Source of the DNA: an uncultured Bacillota bacterium
Lineage (GTDB): Bacteria; Bacillota_I; Bacilli_A; Erysipelotrichales; Erysipelotrichaceae
Direction of reading: 5' to 3'
Length of the DNA stretch: 64,000 bases
NCBI GenBank assembly: GCA_937919165.1
Contig: CALFPO010000024.1
Location: forward strand, 37,100 to 101,099
Shown: positions 8,526 to 16,712 of the stretch, piece after piece
Numbering within the stretch: the stretch's first letter is position 1
How the letters are laid out: every line of letters begins with the position of its first letter
Notes under the pieces: generated by a model
What the model saw: the letters and a program-made list of their open reading frames with translations, nothing else
The model's database searches: none
What the model was told of the DNA's origin: nothing
Made by a program: the position numbers and the translations under genes

Positions 8526-9455
8526 ATGGAAAACAATTATTTTCTGCCAATATTGGGCAGTAGCGTAGACACATTTCTGGAAGCATCATCATATCCCTGC
8601 GAGGGCGATTTCACTCATGCGAAATACCTCGGCAACAGTGCTGGCGGATGTCCGTTCAATGTTGGAGCTGTTGTCGCTTCAAAAGGCGTCAAGGTCAAGG
8701 CCATCGACATGCTAGGAAAGGATGACGACACTACCCCATTCCTGCTTAACGAGATGAAGCGTCTCAACATGGACAGCGAATTCGTTGAGATCAGGGAGAA
8801 TGTCGTCAATGGCAAGGTATTCATCGTCAATACCGGCGACAACAGAACAATGTTTGTGGTAGACCCTGTAAGACCTCCATATGACATGAACCAGAACATC
8901 CAGGATCTTCTCGACAATGCGACATATATCTATTCCTTGATGCATATGATAAACAGATCGTTCTCAACGATTGAACCATTGCTAGAAGCCAAGAAGAAAG
9001 GTGCCAAGGTTGTTCTTGATGGCTCCAGCAAGTATGACGATCCATCGCGCGTCAAGATCCTCTATTCTCTGGCTGATGGCATGTTCATAAACGAGAACGA
9101 CTTCGAAAGACTGAAGGAGAATTCTGATGGCGATCCTAGAGACATCATCTTCGCCAATGGCGGAGAGTTCATCTGTCTGACCAAAGGCTCCAAGGGCGCA
9201 ACTCTTTATCTCAAGGATAGAGAGATATATGAGCCAGCCATGAAAGGCGTAAAGGTTCTTGATTCTACGGGAGCCGGCGACAGCTTTGCGGGCGGATTCA
9301 TTTCCGGCATCATGATGGGCTATGGATATGAGAAGGCTCTGAGGTTTGCGACTGCTAATGGCGCATATGCCTGCACCAACTTCGGAGGGCTTGGCGGAGT
9401 ATCATCTATCGATACGCTAATAGATTTCGCAAAGGAGCACGACTATGAAATATAA
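8526..9455 (+). CDS. PfkB-family carbohydrate kinase
   Basis: A 309-residue ribokinase-fold kinase that phosphorylates a sugar or nucleoside; the substrate is not evident. Seen: the N-terminal GGCPFNVGAVVASKG (substrate-side glycines) and the C-terminal PfkB signature DSTGAGDSFAGGFISG at about residue 246 with the catalytic Asp. Its stop overlaps the next gene by 11 bp, so kinase and SIS protein form one unit. The kinase-plus-SIS arrangement resembles fructosamine (FrlD/FrlB-type) or sugar-phosphate isomerase pairs. No transporter is adjacent. Confidence 0.88.
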   Translation: MENNYFLPILGSSVDTFLEASSYPCEGDFTHAKYLGNSAGGCPFNVGAVVASKGVKVKAIDMLGKDDDTTPFLLNEMKRLNMDSEFVEIRENVVNGKVFIVNTGDNRTMFVVDPVRPPYDMNQNIQDLLDNATYIYSLMHMINRSFSTIEPLLEAKKKGAKVVLDGSSKYDDPSRVKILYSLADGMFINENDFERLKENSDGDPRDIIFANGGEFICLTKGSKGATLYLKDREIYEPAMKGVKVLDSTGAGDSFAGGFISGIMMGYGYEKALRFATANGAYACTNFGGLGGVSSIDTLIDFAKEHDYEI

Positions 9456-10359
9456 CACAATGGAAGAATGCTTCGGCAATCTCAACGAAAACATCTTCTA
9501 CAGCATCGAAAACACCGATCTTGATGAATTCTTTGCAACGCTCGATAAGATCGATGGTCCTACCATCGTCACCGGCGTCGGCGGATCAAGCGTTGTTGCA
9601 ACCTTCCTTGCCAAGATATTGAGAGAGAAGAAGCACATCATCGCCACCTTCATGAGCCCAAGAGACCTTGAATACATGGATTTAGGCAGCTATCAGAATG
9701 TCGTATCCTGCTCATATTCAGGAGGAAATGTCGGCGTTACCGCTTCCTTCAACAACAATCTCAACCATTATCTGCTTACTGGCCATCCAAAAGACTTTGC
9801 GGAAAACATCGTATACAACATGAAGGAAGAGATGTCCTATGTATCCATATCGGCTACCATGGTTCCGCTGTCATTGCTTTTCCTGTATTACACGGACAAT
9901 AATCTCGATCTTCTTAAAGAGATTCTAGATAGCGATATCGATACCCCATCCAAGAAAGACATCTATGAGGTCATCTATGGCTATGAAAGCCAGACAGCTG
10001 CCACAATGCTGGATTCGTGCTTCATCGAATCAGGCATGGCTGCCTGCGCTCTCCATGACAAATACAACTATTGCCACGGACGCATCAACCTTTCCAGAAA
10101 GAAGATGTCTGGCGTCATCTACTTCAGAAGCAACAATGAGCTTGATGAAGTCATCACCGACACTATCCCTAAGCTCTACGATGAGATAACGACCATCGAC
10201 TGCAGATATGACGATACAGTCATCAACGACTTCTATCTGACGCTTGTTTCTCTCAAGTTCATCCACGCCGTAGCCCTAAACAATGGCGTCGATGTATCCG
10301 ACATGAAGGAACTGCTCATAAATGATGTCTTCTACCTGTTTAAAGGAAAGATGAAGTAG
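9445..10359 (+). CDS. SIS-domain sugar-phosphate protein
   Basis: A 304-residue protein with a sugar isomerase (SIS) fold. TGVGGSSVVATFLAKIL at about residue 43 is the first SIS strand-loop, and SCSYSGGNVGV at about 92 is the phosphate-binding Ser-rich loop. It could be an isomerase or deglycase acting on the product of the PfkB kinase encoded just upstream; that pairing is inferred from the 11-bp gene overlap. AAGGAG precedes the ATG. A strong terminator follows, so this is the last gene of a two-gene unit. Confidence 0.8.
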   Translation: MKYNTMEECFGNLNENIFYSIENTDLDEFFATLDKIDGPTIVTGVGGSSVVATFLAKILREKKHIIATFMSPRDLEYMDLGSYQNVVSCSYSGGNVGVTASFNNNLNHYLLTGHPKDFAENIVYNMKEEMSYVSISATMVPLSLLFLYYTDNNLDLLKEILDSDIDTPSKKDIYEVIYGYESQTAATMLDSCFIESGMAACALHDKYNYCHGRINLSRKKMSGVIYFRSNNELDEVITDTIPKLYDEITTIDCRYDDTVINDFYLTLVSLKFIHAVALNNGVDVSDMKELLINDVFYLFKGKMK

Positions 10360-10386
10360 TCCAACCTTCCATCGTTGCATCATCCT

Positions 10387-10408
10387 AAACACCTTCGGGT
10401 GTTTTTTT
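10387..10408 (+). terminator. Rho-independent terminator
   Basis: AAACACC-TTCG-GGTGTTT followed by a T run, directly after the SIS gene. The T run merges into the TATAAT used by the next gene. Confidence 0.9.
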
Positions 10409-10409
10409 A

Positions 10410-10415
10410 TATAAT
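10410..10415 (+). promoter_or_regulatory. -10 element six nt upstream of the CHR transporter start
   Basis: Consensus TATAAT ends six nucleotides (GTCTTT) before the ATG at 10422, with no ribosome-binding site. No good -35 is visible because that position falls in the preceding terminator. Suggests a leaderless transcript. Confidence 0.45.
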
Positions 10416-10421
10416 GTCTTT

Positions 10422-10985
10422 ATGGATAATCTAAAAAGATGTTGGGAACTATTCTATTCCACCTTTGCGATAAGTGCTACTACTTCAGGCGGATGGACCA
10501 TCGTTTCCATCATGAAAACCAGATTTGTCGAAAAGAACCATTGGCTCGAAGAAGATGAGATGATGGATCTTCTTTCGATTGCGCAGTCGACACCAGGTCC
10601 GGTAGCAATCAATGCCTCTGTGCTGGTCGGCTATCGTGTGGCTGGTCTTCTGGGCGCCATCGTTACGCTTTTAGGTACCGTACTTCCGCCGCTTATCATC
10701 ATGTCTATCGTTGCCATAACCTATCAGTACATCGCCGACAACAAGCTTATCCGCAACATCATGCGCGGCATGCAGGCAGGTTCGGCTGCCCTGCTTGCAT
10801 CAGTAACCATTGACTTATTTATAGGACTCAAGAAGCAGCACAGCATCATCAGCTATCTGATGGCTCTGTTTGCCTTTATTGTCATCAGATTCACCAACAT
10901 CAATGTCTTCATCGTCGCTATTGTCTGTGCCTTAGCCGGTATCGCCAAGATCTATCTGCTCAAGAAGGAGGCAGAAGCAAAATGA
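10422..10985 (+). CDS. Chromate-type (CHR family) transporter, first half-protein
   Basis: A 187-residue short-chain CHR-family membrane protein with about six hydrophobic segments. The family signatures TTSGGWTIVSIM (near residue 20) and QSTPGPVAINASVLVGYR (near 60) are present. Short-chain CHR proteins work as pairs of homologous halves, and the second half follows with an ATGA overlap. Family members export chromate, but many have unknown anion substrates. No chromate-resistance genes are nearby, so the substrate is not assigned. Confidence 0.88.
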   Translation: MDNLKRCWELFYSTFAISATTSGGWTIVSIMKTRFVEKNHWLEEDEMMDLLSIAQSTPGPVAINASVLVGYRVAGLLGAIVTLLGTVLPPLIIMSIVAITYQYIADNKLIRNIMRGMQAGSAALLASVTIDLFIGLKKQHSIISYLMALFAFIVIRFTNINVFIVAIVCALAGIAKIYLLKKEAEAK

Positions 10986-11548
10986 AGATATTGCTAGAGA
11001 TATTGTTTACCTTCATGCAGATAGGACTATTGAGCTTCGGCGGTGGCTATGCCTCGATCGGTCTGGTCGAAAGACAAGTCGTAGAAGTCAAGCATTGGAT
11101 GACCTATGCCGAATTCGCTGATGTCATCACCATCGATGAACTCACTCCTGGTCCTATCGCCATCAATATCGCAACCTTCGTCGGAACCAAGGTTGCTGGT
11201 GTGCCTGGCGCCATTATTGCGACCTTCGGAAATATCCTTCCATCATTCATCATTGCGATGATCATGGTGAAGCTCTATGCCCGCTACAAGAATATGAAAG
11301 GGGTCGAAGGAGCACTCAATGGCCTGAAGAGTATGGTTGTAGCCATGATCAGCTCCACAACGATCTCATTGATCATGACCGCTCTTTTCCATGGCTTAGG
11401 AATCAGTATAGAGAATTTTGATTATGTTGCCATTATATTGTTTGCTGTAGCGCTATTCATGTTACGCAAATACAAAACAAGCCCAATCATCATCATGTTG
11501 GGCTGTGGTCTTGCTGGATTGATAATCTATCCGATTATAGGTTTGTAG
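10982..11548 (+). CDS. Chromate-type (CHR family) transporter, second half-protein
   Basis: A 188-residue partner of the preceding gene. It has the CHR signatures LSFGGGYASIGLVERQVVE (near residue 18) and DELTPGPIAINIATFVGTK (near 55), plus about five or six membrane segments. The start is fixed by the ATGA overlap and the AAGGAGG upstream. It ends convergently with the GNAT gene; the two coding regions overlap by 14 bp at their stops. Confidence 0.88.
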   Translation: MKILLEILFTFMQIGLLSFGGGYASIGLVERQVVEVKHWMTYAEFADVITIDELTPGPIAINIATFVGTKVAGVPGAIIATFGNILPSFIIAMIMVKLYARYKNMKGVEGALNGLKSMVVAMISSTTISLIMTALFHGLGISIENFDYVAIILFAVALFMLRKYKTSPIIIMLGCGLAGLIIYPIIGL

Positions 11549-12020
11549 AGTATTCGTAGGCATTGCGCTTATCGCCGTTTTCAAGCGTAATGATGCCACA
11601 TAGCTTGAAGCCATTCTTGATAAGGCATCTATTCATGGAGATATTCCCCTCATGCGTATCGATACGGATGTGCGGATATCTCTTTTTTAGTTCATCGAAC
11701 AGGATTGTTCCGTATCCCTTGTTGAAGTCTCTGGTGACGCTTCTGTGGATTACGGCATAAGGGCTGTCGTCAAGCCAGGCACCATCGATGATGTCGTAGC
11801 ACTTGTCATGGCCTTCCTTCATGAAATAGGCAATTATGTAGCCATCATCCATAAGCAGAAAGCCTCTTTCCTTGGCAACATCCTCCAAGACAGTATCCCT
11901 GTTTGGATAGCCATCCTGCCACTGGTCGATGCCATATTCGGCAATGTGTCTTCTGCCCTTTTCAATCATCTCAATGATGATATCTATATCTTCATTCTGT
12001 GCATTTCTGATCGTATACAT
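11535..12020 (-). CDS. GNAT-family N-acetyltransferase
   Basis: A 161-residue acetyl-CoA-dependent acetyltransferase of unknown substrate. Seen: start MYTIRNAQNEDIDIIIEMIE (beta1-alpha1 of GNAT), the acetyl-CoA loop region RDFNKGYGTILFDELKKR at about residue 105, and NRCLIKNGFKLCG near the end. The open frame continues upstream for 89 codons, but GNAT homology begins at the ATG at 12020, which lies six nt below a TATAAT; the longer reading is rejected. No Shine-Dalgarno site. Confidence 0.87.
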   Translation of the reverse strand: MYTIRNAQNEDIDIIIEMIEKGRRHIAEYGIDQWQDGYPNRDTVLEDVAKERGFLLMDDGYIIAYFMKEGHDKCYDIIDGAWLDDSPYAVIHRSVTRDFNKGYGTILFDELKKRYPHIRIDTHEGNISMNRCLIKNGFKLCGIITLENGDKRNAYEYSTNL

Positions 12021-12026
12021 ATCATC

Positions 12027-12032
12027 ATTATA
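12027..12032 (-). promoter_or_regulatory. -10 element six nt upstream of the GNAT start
   Basis: On the minus strand TATAAT is followed by GATGAT and then the ATG of the acetyltransferase. No ribosome site is present. Same geometry as the elements at 8514, 10410 and 57468. Confidence 0.45.
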
Positions 12033-12089
12033 ATTCAGATTCAGCCCTTGGAAAATATGATAGAATTTGAATAATAAGAGGATTAAACA

Positions 12090-12863
12090 ATGGAGAACTA
12101 TACCGATCTTTCCCATAAGACAGTGCTTATTACTGGTGGGGGAAGCGGTGCCGGAAAAGAGATAGTCAAGGAATTTGCCAAGACCGGAGCCCGCATCGCC
12201 TTTACCTACAATTCTTCTGACGAAAGCGCAAAGAAACTCATCGCCGAACTTGATGGAACAGACGTCAAAGCCTACCGTTTCAATCAAGCCAATGTTGATG
12301 AGGCAAAGGCTTTGCTAGAGAAGGTAAAGGAAGATTTCGGCAGTCTTGATGTCCTGGTAAACAATGCAGGCATCTATCCTGCCAAGCCTGTCAGAGAGAT
12401 AGATGAGAGGGATTGGGATGAGATGCTCGACACCAACACCAAAGGCGTCTTCTTCCTGTCAAAAGCTGCGGCAGAAATAATGGAAAAGGGAAACGGCGGC
12501 AGCATCATCAACATCTCTTCGATCAATGCCGACAATCCTGCCATGAATCTTGTGCACTATGGCGTATCCAAGGCGGCTGTCGAGATGGAAACCAAATGCC
12601 TAGCCTATGGCTTTGGACCTAAGGTAAGAGTAAACTGCGTAGCTCCTGGACTTATCTGGAAAGAAGGCCAGGAACAGTTCATTCCTGGCTGGAGAGAAAG
12701 CTACAGCGAACGCTCGGCCCTTAAACGTCTGGTATATGCTTCAGAGATCGGCAAGGCCTGCATCTTCTTCGCCAGCGATCTCTCATCAGCCGTTACCGGG
12801 CAGATATTGACCGTCGATTGCGGTGTCATGCTGGCTCCATGTTTCGACAATAGCCTGAAATGA
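12090..12863 (+). CDS. Short-chain dehydrogenase/reductase
   Basis: A 257-residue classical SDR. The NAD(P) loop is TGGGSGAGKEI at residues 15-25, NNAGIYPAK follows near 90, and the catalytic Ser/Tyr/Lys appear as ISSINA...HYGVSKAA near 145-162. AGAGGA lies upstream. The stop overlaps the cupin gene start (ATGA), so the two are translationally coupled. The substrate cannot be read from sequence; SDRs of this type reduce keto groups on sugars, acyl-ACP or small alcohols. Confidence 0.9.
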   Translation: MENYTDLSHKTVLITGGGSGAGKEIVKEFAKTGARIAFTYNSSDESAKKLIAELDGTDVKAYRFNQANVDEAKALLEKVKEDFGSLDVLVNNAGIYPAKPVREIDERDWDEMLDTNTKGVFFLSKAAAEIMEKGNGGSIINISSINADNPAMNLVHYGVSKAAVEMETKCLAYGFGPKVRVNCVAPGLIWKEGQEQFIPGWRESYSERSALKRLVYASEIGKACIFFASDLSSAVTGQILTVDCGVMLAPCFDNSLK

Positions 12864-13348
12864 AGAAAGAAGAAATTATAGAAAAGCTTGGCCTTACGCC
12901 TCTAGTGGGCGAAGGCGGATTCGCAAAAGAGATGTACCGCTCTAATAAGCGTCTTGAAGGACGCAGTGCCTGCGGAACGATATACTACATGCTCACAAAC
13001 AGATCATGTTCGACCATGCATAAACTTAATGATGACGAGACATGGTACTACCATGGTGGGCAGCCATTGAAGATGCTGCTGATCTATGAAGACCACAGCG
13101 AAATCAAGAAGCTCGGCATGGATCTGCCAAATGGCGAAAGACCACAGATAACTATAGAAGCAGGCGTATGGCAAGGATGCATCATGGACAGAGATGGCGA
13201 ATACACGCTGGTATCGACCTCCATGGCTCCAGCATATGATCCTGATGGATTCGTCAGCGGAAGCTATGAGCAGCTGCTTCCCTTGCTAAGCAACGAAGAG
13301 CACATCGATCTGCTCTCAAAACTGACCGATGAACCTAGATATGAATAG
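12860..13348 (+). CDS. Cupin, DUF985 family
   Basis: A 162-residue single-domain cupin. Seen: EGGFAKEMYRS, GTIYYMLTNRSCSTMHKL, DETWYYHGGQPLKMLLI and a conserved end VAPAYDP-like motif (MAPAYDPDGF), all typical of DUF985 proteins. The His and Glu residues line the presumed metal or ligand pocket. Biochemical role unknown. It is coupled to the SDR upstream and precedes an ABC exporter by 13 bp, so all three may be one operon. Confidence 0.87.
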   Translation: MKKEEIIEKLGLTPLVGEGGFAKEMYRSNKRLEGRSACGTIYYMLTNRSCSTMHKLNDDETWYYHGGQPLKMLLIYEDHSEIKKLGMDLPNGERPQITIEAGVWQGCIMDRDGEYTLVSTSMAPAYDPDGFVSGSYEQLLPLLSNEEHIDLLSKLTDEPRYE

Positions 13349-13361
13349 GAGGATATAGATT

Positions 13362-15227
13362 ATGTCAAGAATGCGTGGAGGAATGGGACCAAGAGGTTTC
13401 CTGACCGAAGAGGAGAAACAGAACCCTCCAAAGATAACCAAGGAGCTTATCATCAGAATACTTAAGTATCTCGCTCCTTACTGGCTACAGCTTCTTATCG
13501 TCTTAGCAATCATCATACTGTCATCAGTATTAGGCTTGCTTCCATCACTGATCACCGCCAAGATCATTGATACCGCCATCCTAGGCAAGGATTTCGAGCT
13601 TTTGGTCAAGCTATGTCTGGCTGCCATCGCAACATTGACTGCCTCGCAGGTTGTCGGCGTATTTGAATCATACATCAACAGCTGGGTATCTGAACGCATC
13701 GTCTATGACATGAAGAACCAGATGTTCCAGCATCTCCAATCGATGCCGCATTCCTTCTTCACATCTGAGAAGCAGGGTGACATCATCACCAGAATGAATT
13801 CCGATATCTCTGGCGTATCAAGAGTCATAAGCTCGACGCTCACCAATATCGTGTCGAATGTCTGTACCGTCATCACAACCGTCATCGCACTGTTTGAGAT
13901 AGATGCTAAGCTTTCACTCATTGGCATACTGGTAATCCCGCTTCTTGTATTGCCTACAAAGTCTGCGGGCAAGAACAGATGGCAGCTCTTGTCTGAATCA
14001 CAGGCCAAGGCTGATGAACTGAACGATGTAATCAATGAATCATTATCTGTATCTGGCTCATTGCTGATAAAGCTCTTTACCCAAGAAGCAAACATCAACA
14101 ACAAGTTCGATAGGCTCAACAAGGAAGTCTCTCAGCTCTCGCTGAAAGAAACCAGAGCCGGTAGCTGGTTTAGAGTCGTAATGGGCATCTTCACCAATCT
14201 TGGACCTCTATTGATCTATCTGGCAGGCGGCTATCTGATAATCAAGATGGGCAACACCGCACTTACTGTCGGTACCATCACCGCAACCGTAAACATGATC
14301 AACAGGCTATACAGACCAGTTGAATCACTGCTCAACGTATCTGTCGATCTCACGAGATCGATGGCTCTGTTCGAAAGAATCTTCAGTTATCTTGATATGG
14401 ATCCTGAAGTCAAAAACAAGAGACATCCTATCAAGCCGCCATTCACTTGGGCTACCGATATCTCATATGAAAATGTCGAGTTCTATTACTCGCCAGATGT
14501 TCCGCTTATCAAGGATCTTACCTTCAAGGTTCCTACCGGCAAGATGTATGCCATAGTCGGTCCATCCGGATCAGGAAAGTCTACTGTCGTGAATCTGCTG
14601 CCTAGACTCTATGATGTCAAAGGCGGTGCCGTTAAGATCAACGGCTGCAACGTCAAGGATATGGATCTGACCTATCTAAGAGAGAACATCGGTATGGTTA
14701 CCCAGGAAGCCTATATGTTCAATGGCACAATCAAAGATAACCTGCTGTTTGCGAAAGCTGATGCAACACAGGAAGAGATCGAAGAAGCCTGCAAAGTCGC
14801 AAACATCCATGACTTCATCGTATCTCAGCCCGAGGGCTACAACACTCCTGTAGGAAACCGCGGACTCAAGCTGTCAGGCGGCGAAAAGCAGCGATTATCT
14901 ATTGCCAGGGTAATTCTGAAAGACCCTAAGATCCTGATTCTCGATGAGGCAACATCGGCACTTGACTCGATATCAGAAAGCTCAATCCAGAACGCACTCG
15001 ATATCCTGATGAAGAATCGTACTTCCATCGTCATAGCTCACCGATTATCGACCATTCTCCAGGCTGATAAGATTCTGGTAATCTCTGATGGACGTATCGT
15101 CGAAGAAGGCGAACACGAAGAACTGCTGAAGATGGATGGTGTATACAAGCAGCTATATGAAACGCAGTTCAGAAAAGTCATCGAAATGGAAGGCGACAAA
15201 AAGGATGATGACGAAGACAAAGATTAG
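13362..15227 (+). CDS. ABC exporter, fused membrane and ATPase domains
   Basis: A 621-residue MsbA/LmrA-type half transporter. Six membrane segments lie in about residues 38-320; the ATPase domain spans about 360-600. Walker A is GPSGSGKST (about 402), the signature is LSGGEKQR (about 509), Walker B is ILILDEATSALD (about 528), and the H-loop is IAHRLST. Only one such gene is present, so it probably forms a homodimer or pairs with a distant subunit. AGGAGGATATAGATT precedes the ATG. The acidic, Lys/Asp-rich C-terminus (GDKKDDDEDKD) is a simple tail. Substrate unknown. Confidence 0.94.
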   Translation: MSRMRGGMGPRGFLTEEEKQNPPKITKELIIRILKYLAPYWLQLLIVLAIIILSSVLGLLPSLITAKIIDTAILGKDFELLVKLCLAAIATLTASQVVGVFESYINSWVSERIVYDMKNQMFQHLQSMPHSFFTSEKQGDIITRMNSDISGVSRVISSTLTNIVSNVCTVITTVIALFEIDAKLSLIGILVIPLLVLPTKSAGKNRWQLLSESQAKADELNDVINESLSVSGSLLIKLFTQEANINNKFDRLNKEVSQLSLKETRAGSWFRVVMGIFTNLGPLLIYLAGGYLIIKMGNTALTVGTITATVNMINRLYRPVESLLNVSVDLTRSMALFERIFSYLDMDPEVKNKRHPIKPPFTWATDISYENVEFYYSPDVPLIKDLTFKVPTGKMYAIVGPSGSGKSTVVNLLPRLYDVKGGAVKINGCNVKDMDLTYLRENIGMVTQEAYMFNGTIKDNLLFAKADATQEEIEEACKVANIHDFIVSQPEGYNTPVGNRGLKLSGGEKQRLSIARVILKDPKILILDEATSALDSISESSIQNALDILMKNRTSIVIAHRLSTILQADKILVISDGRIVEEGEHEELLKMDGVYKQLYETQFRKVIEMEGDKKDDDEDKD

Positions 15228-15232
15228 TATTC

Positions 15233-15258
15233 AAAACGCATCTAGATGATGCGTTTTT
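15233..15258 (+). terminator. Rho-independent terminator
   Basis: AAAACGCATC-TAGAT-GATGCGTTTT with a T run, just after the ABC exporter stop. Confidence 0.85.
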
Positions 15259-15326
15259 TAACCTTAGTTATACCTATATACTCTGCTTCCGTAAGAATTC
15301 TCTTTTATATTAATCTAGGCAGAAAA

Positions 15327-15349
15327 CCATTAAGTCTTCAGCTTAATGG
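15327..15349 (-). repeat. Hairpin downstream of tnpA remnant, candidate IS200/IS605 right end
   Basis: CCATTAAG-TCTTCAG-CTTAATGG forms an 8-bp stem. It lies 17 bp beyond the stop of the transposase remnant, where IS200/IS605 elements carry their subterminal right-end hairpin. Assignment is inference from position and structure. Confidence 0.5.
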
Positions 15350-15365
15350 ATGAATGCCAAGATAG

Positions 15366-15507
15366 TTAACCTTGGTTTTCAATATATCTTCTTATAGTTT
15401 CAGGACTTGCTTCGCCTATTGAACAAGCAAAATACCCATCTGACCAAAAAGTATGTTCTTTCCAGAAGTGTTTAGATAAATAAACAGGAAAGTGTTTCCA
15501 CCTTCTG
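15366..15507 (-). pseudogene. 3' fragment of IS200/IS605-family TnpA (Y1 transposase)
   Basis: Reading the minus strand gives about 47 residues: YLVNRRWKHFPVYLSKHFW, then HTFWSDGYFACSIGEASPE, then TIRRYIENQG and a TAA stop at 15366-15368. This is the conserved C-terminal part of TnpA, including the helix with the catalytic Tyr (RRYIENQ). The N-terminal half, with the HUH motif, is missing because the frame runs straight into the end of the neighbouring membrane-protein gene. A decayed insertion. Confidence 0.8.
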
Positions 15508-16101
15508 TTAACCAAATATCTTTTTCAATACCTTCCTTAACTGCTCAATTATCACTCCAGCCATCAACAATAGGAGAACCGTTCCGACATTCACGACACC
15601 GCCTAGCAGATATCCGGCTATCAGGAAAGCTGCATCGGTAATCCATTTTACTGTATGGTACTTCTCGACATTGAAGGCCTTCATCAGGCCAAAATTGAGA
15701 CAGTCAAGATTTCCTAATCCCACATGGGCATACTGCTGCAGAGACAGTCCAAGACAGTAGCATAAGATTCCACAGCTCATGAAGATGATTCTTACGATCA
15801 GCGAATCTGTCTCCAATATGAACAGGTTAGCGAAATCGATCATATATGAGCCAAACACCATACCAAACACTGTGGCAAGAGTGACATTCTTCCTGTCCAA
15901 CACAAAGCCTATAATCACCTCAACTACCGCAACGATAAGGTTGCAGGTACCAACGCTTAATGGAAGATGCTTGCTTAAACCTACCACAAATACCGCCATA
16001 GGATTTCCGCCCAACAGCGATCTGTTGCCGAAGGATATTCCAAATGAGAATATCAGCAGGCCAAATATGAACAGTATGTAGCGAAGCGTCTTTCTTTTCA
16101 T
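15508..16101 (-). CDS. YczE/YyaS/YitT-type membrane protein
   Basis: A 197-residue polytopic protein with five to six hydrophobic helices, e.g. YILFIFGLLIFSFGISFG at the N-terminus. The spaced Gly/Asn-rich loops (GNRSLLGGNPMAVF, HVGLGNLDCLN) are typical of this uncharacterised transporter-like family. The ATG at 16101 is chosen over a TTG one codon upstream. TATAAT lies 8 nt above it and there is no ribosome site. The last four codons overlap the TnpA remnant, so the natural C-terminus may have been altered by the insertion. Confidence 0.8.
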   Translation of the reverse strand: MKRKTLRYILFIFGLLIFSFGISFGNRSLLGGNPMAVFVVGLSKHLPLSVGTCNLIVAVVEVIIGFVLDRKNVTLATVFGMVFGSYMIDFANLFILETDSLIVRIIFMSCGILCYCLGLSLQQYAHVGLGNLDCLNFGLMKAFNVEKYHTVKWITDAAFLIAGYLLGGVVNVGTVLLLLMAGVIIEQLRKVLKKIFG

Positions 16102-16109
16102 CAAATCAT

Positions 16110-16115
16110 ATTATA
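16110..16115 (-). promoter_or_regulatory. -10 element 8 nt upstream of the YczE-like start
   Basis: TATAAT on the minus strand followed by ATGATTTG and the ATG. No Shine-Dalgarno site, so a near-leaderless transcript is expected. The divergent gene at 16178 has its own AGGAGG. Confidence 0.4.
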
Positions 16116-16177
16116 TTAGTTTTTATGTTTTTGAGGATATCTAATATAATAGAGAAGTATCCACAGGAGGTATTCAT

Positions 16178-16675
16178 ATGCAAAACATCAGAAAGAAAGC
16201 TCTGCTTATTGCTGGCGTCATCTTTGCTTGCCTATCAGTAAACAGAATAGCTTTATATGTAAGAGATACATGGTTCTACCGCTATTCTATCGGCGATAAC
16301 CTCAATTATGTGCTGCTTACGGCAACATATATCGTGTTCGCTCTATACTGTTTCCTTAAGAACAATCGCTACATTGGCTTATTGATTGGTTCAATCGTTT
16401 ATACGCTGGTAACGGTTATAGATGGATTCAGCTTCACAAATATGCTTATCATTGCAGGTTCTGCCCTGCTTGTAGCCATTCTGTTTATGCTCTATAAGGG
16501 CAATCCTGCCCTGCTGCAGACAGTCTGGTTCATTCCTGGCGCCTTGATCTTTGCAGGCTTCTTCCTTTTTGATCTTCAGTATGGCTTCGGCTATCTGCAG
16601 TTCAAGGATCTCTTGATCTATTTTGAGCCATTAGGAGTCCTGCTGATGTGCCTAGGACTTTTGGATCTGGAATAA
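16178..16675 (+). CDS. Membrane protein of unknown function, 165 residues
   Basis: Not recognised. About five predicted membrane helices: residues 8-26, 42-62, 66-84, 88-106 and 118-138, with a further hydrophobic end. There are no charged catalytic motifs. CAGGAGGTATTCAT before the ATG is a good ribosome site, and a TATAAT lies about 25 nt further up. A terminator follows the stop, so it is probably monocistronic. Confidence 0.75.
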   Translation: MQNIRKKALLIAGVIFACLSVNRIALYVRDTWFYRYSIGDNLNYVLLTATYIVFALYCFLKNNRYIGLLIGSIVYTLVTVIDGFSFTNMLIIAGSALLVAILFMLYKGNPALLQTVWFIPGALIFAGFFLFDLQYGFGYLQFKDLLIYFEPLGVLLMCLGLLDLE

Positions 16676-16695
16676 ACTCCTTTATGGAGTTTTTA
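16673..16695 (+). terminator. Rho-independent terminator
   Basis: AAACTCC-TTTAT-GGAGTTT with a T run overlapping the stop codon of the upstream membrane-protein gene. Confidence 0.75.
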
Positions 16696-16712
16696 ATTTG
16701 GAGGAATAAATA

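Noticed and set aside
10422..11548. Firm assignment as chromate resistance
   Set aside because: Only CHR-family similarity is seen; no chromate reductase or regulator is nearby, so the ion transported is left open.
12021..12287. 89-codon N-terminal extension of the GNAT frame
   Set aside because: It overlaps the divergent SDR gene and shows no homology; GNAT similarity begins at the ATG at 12020.
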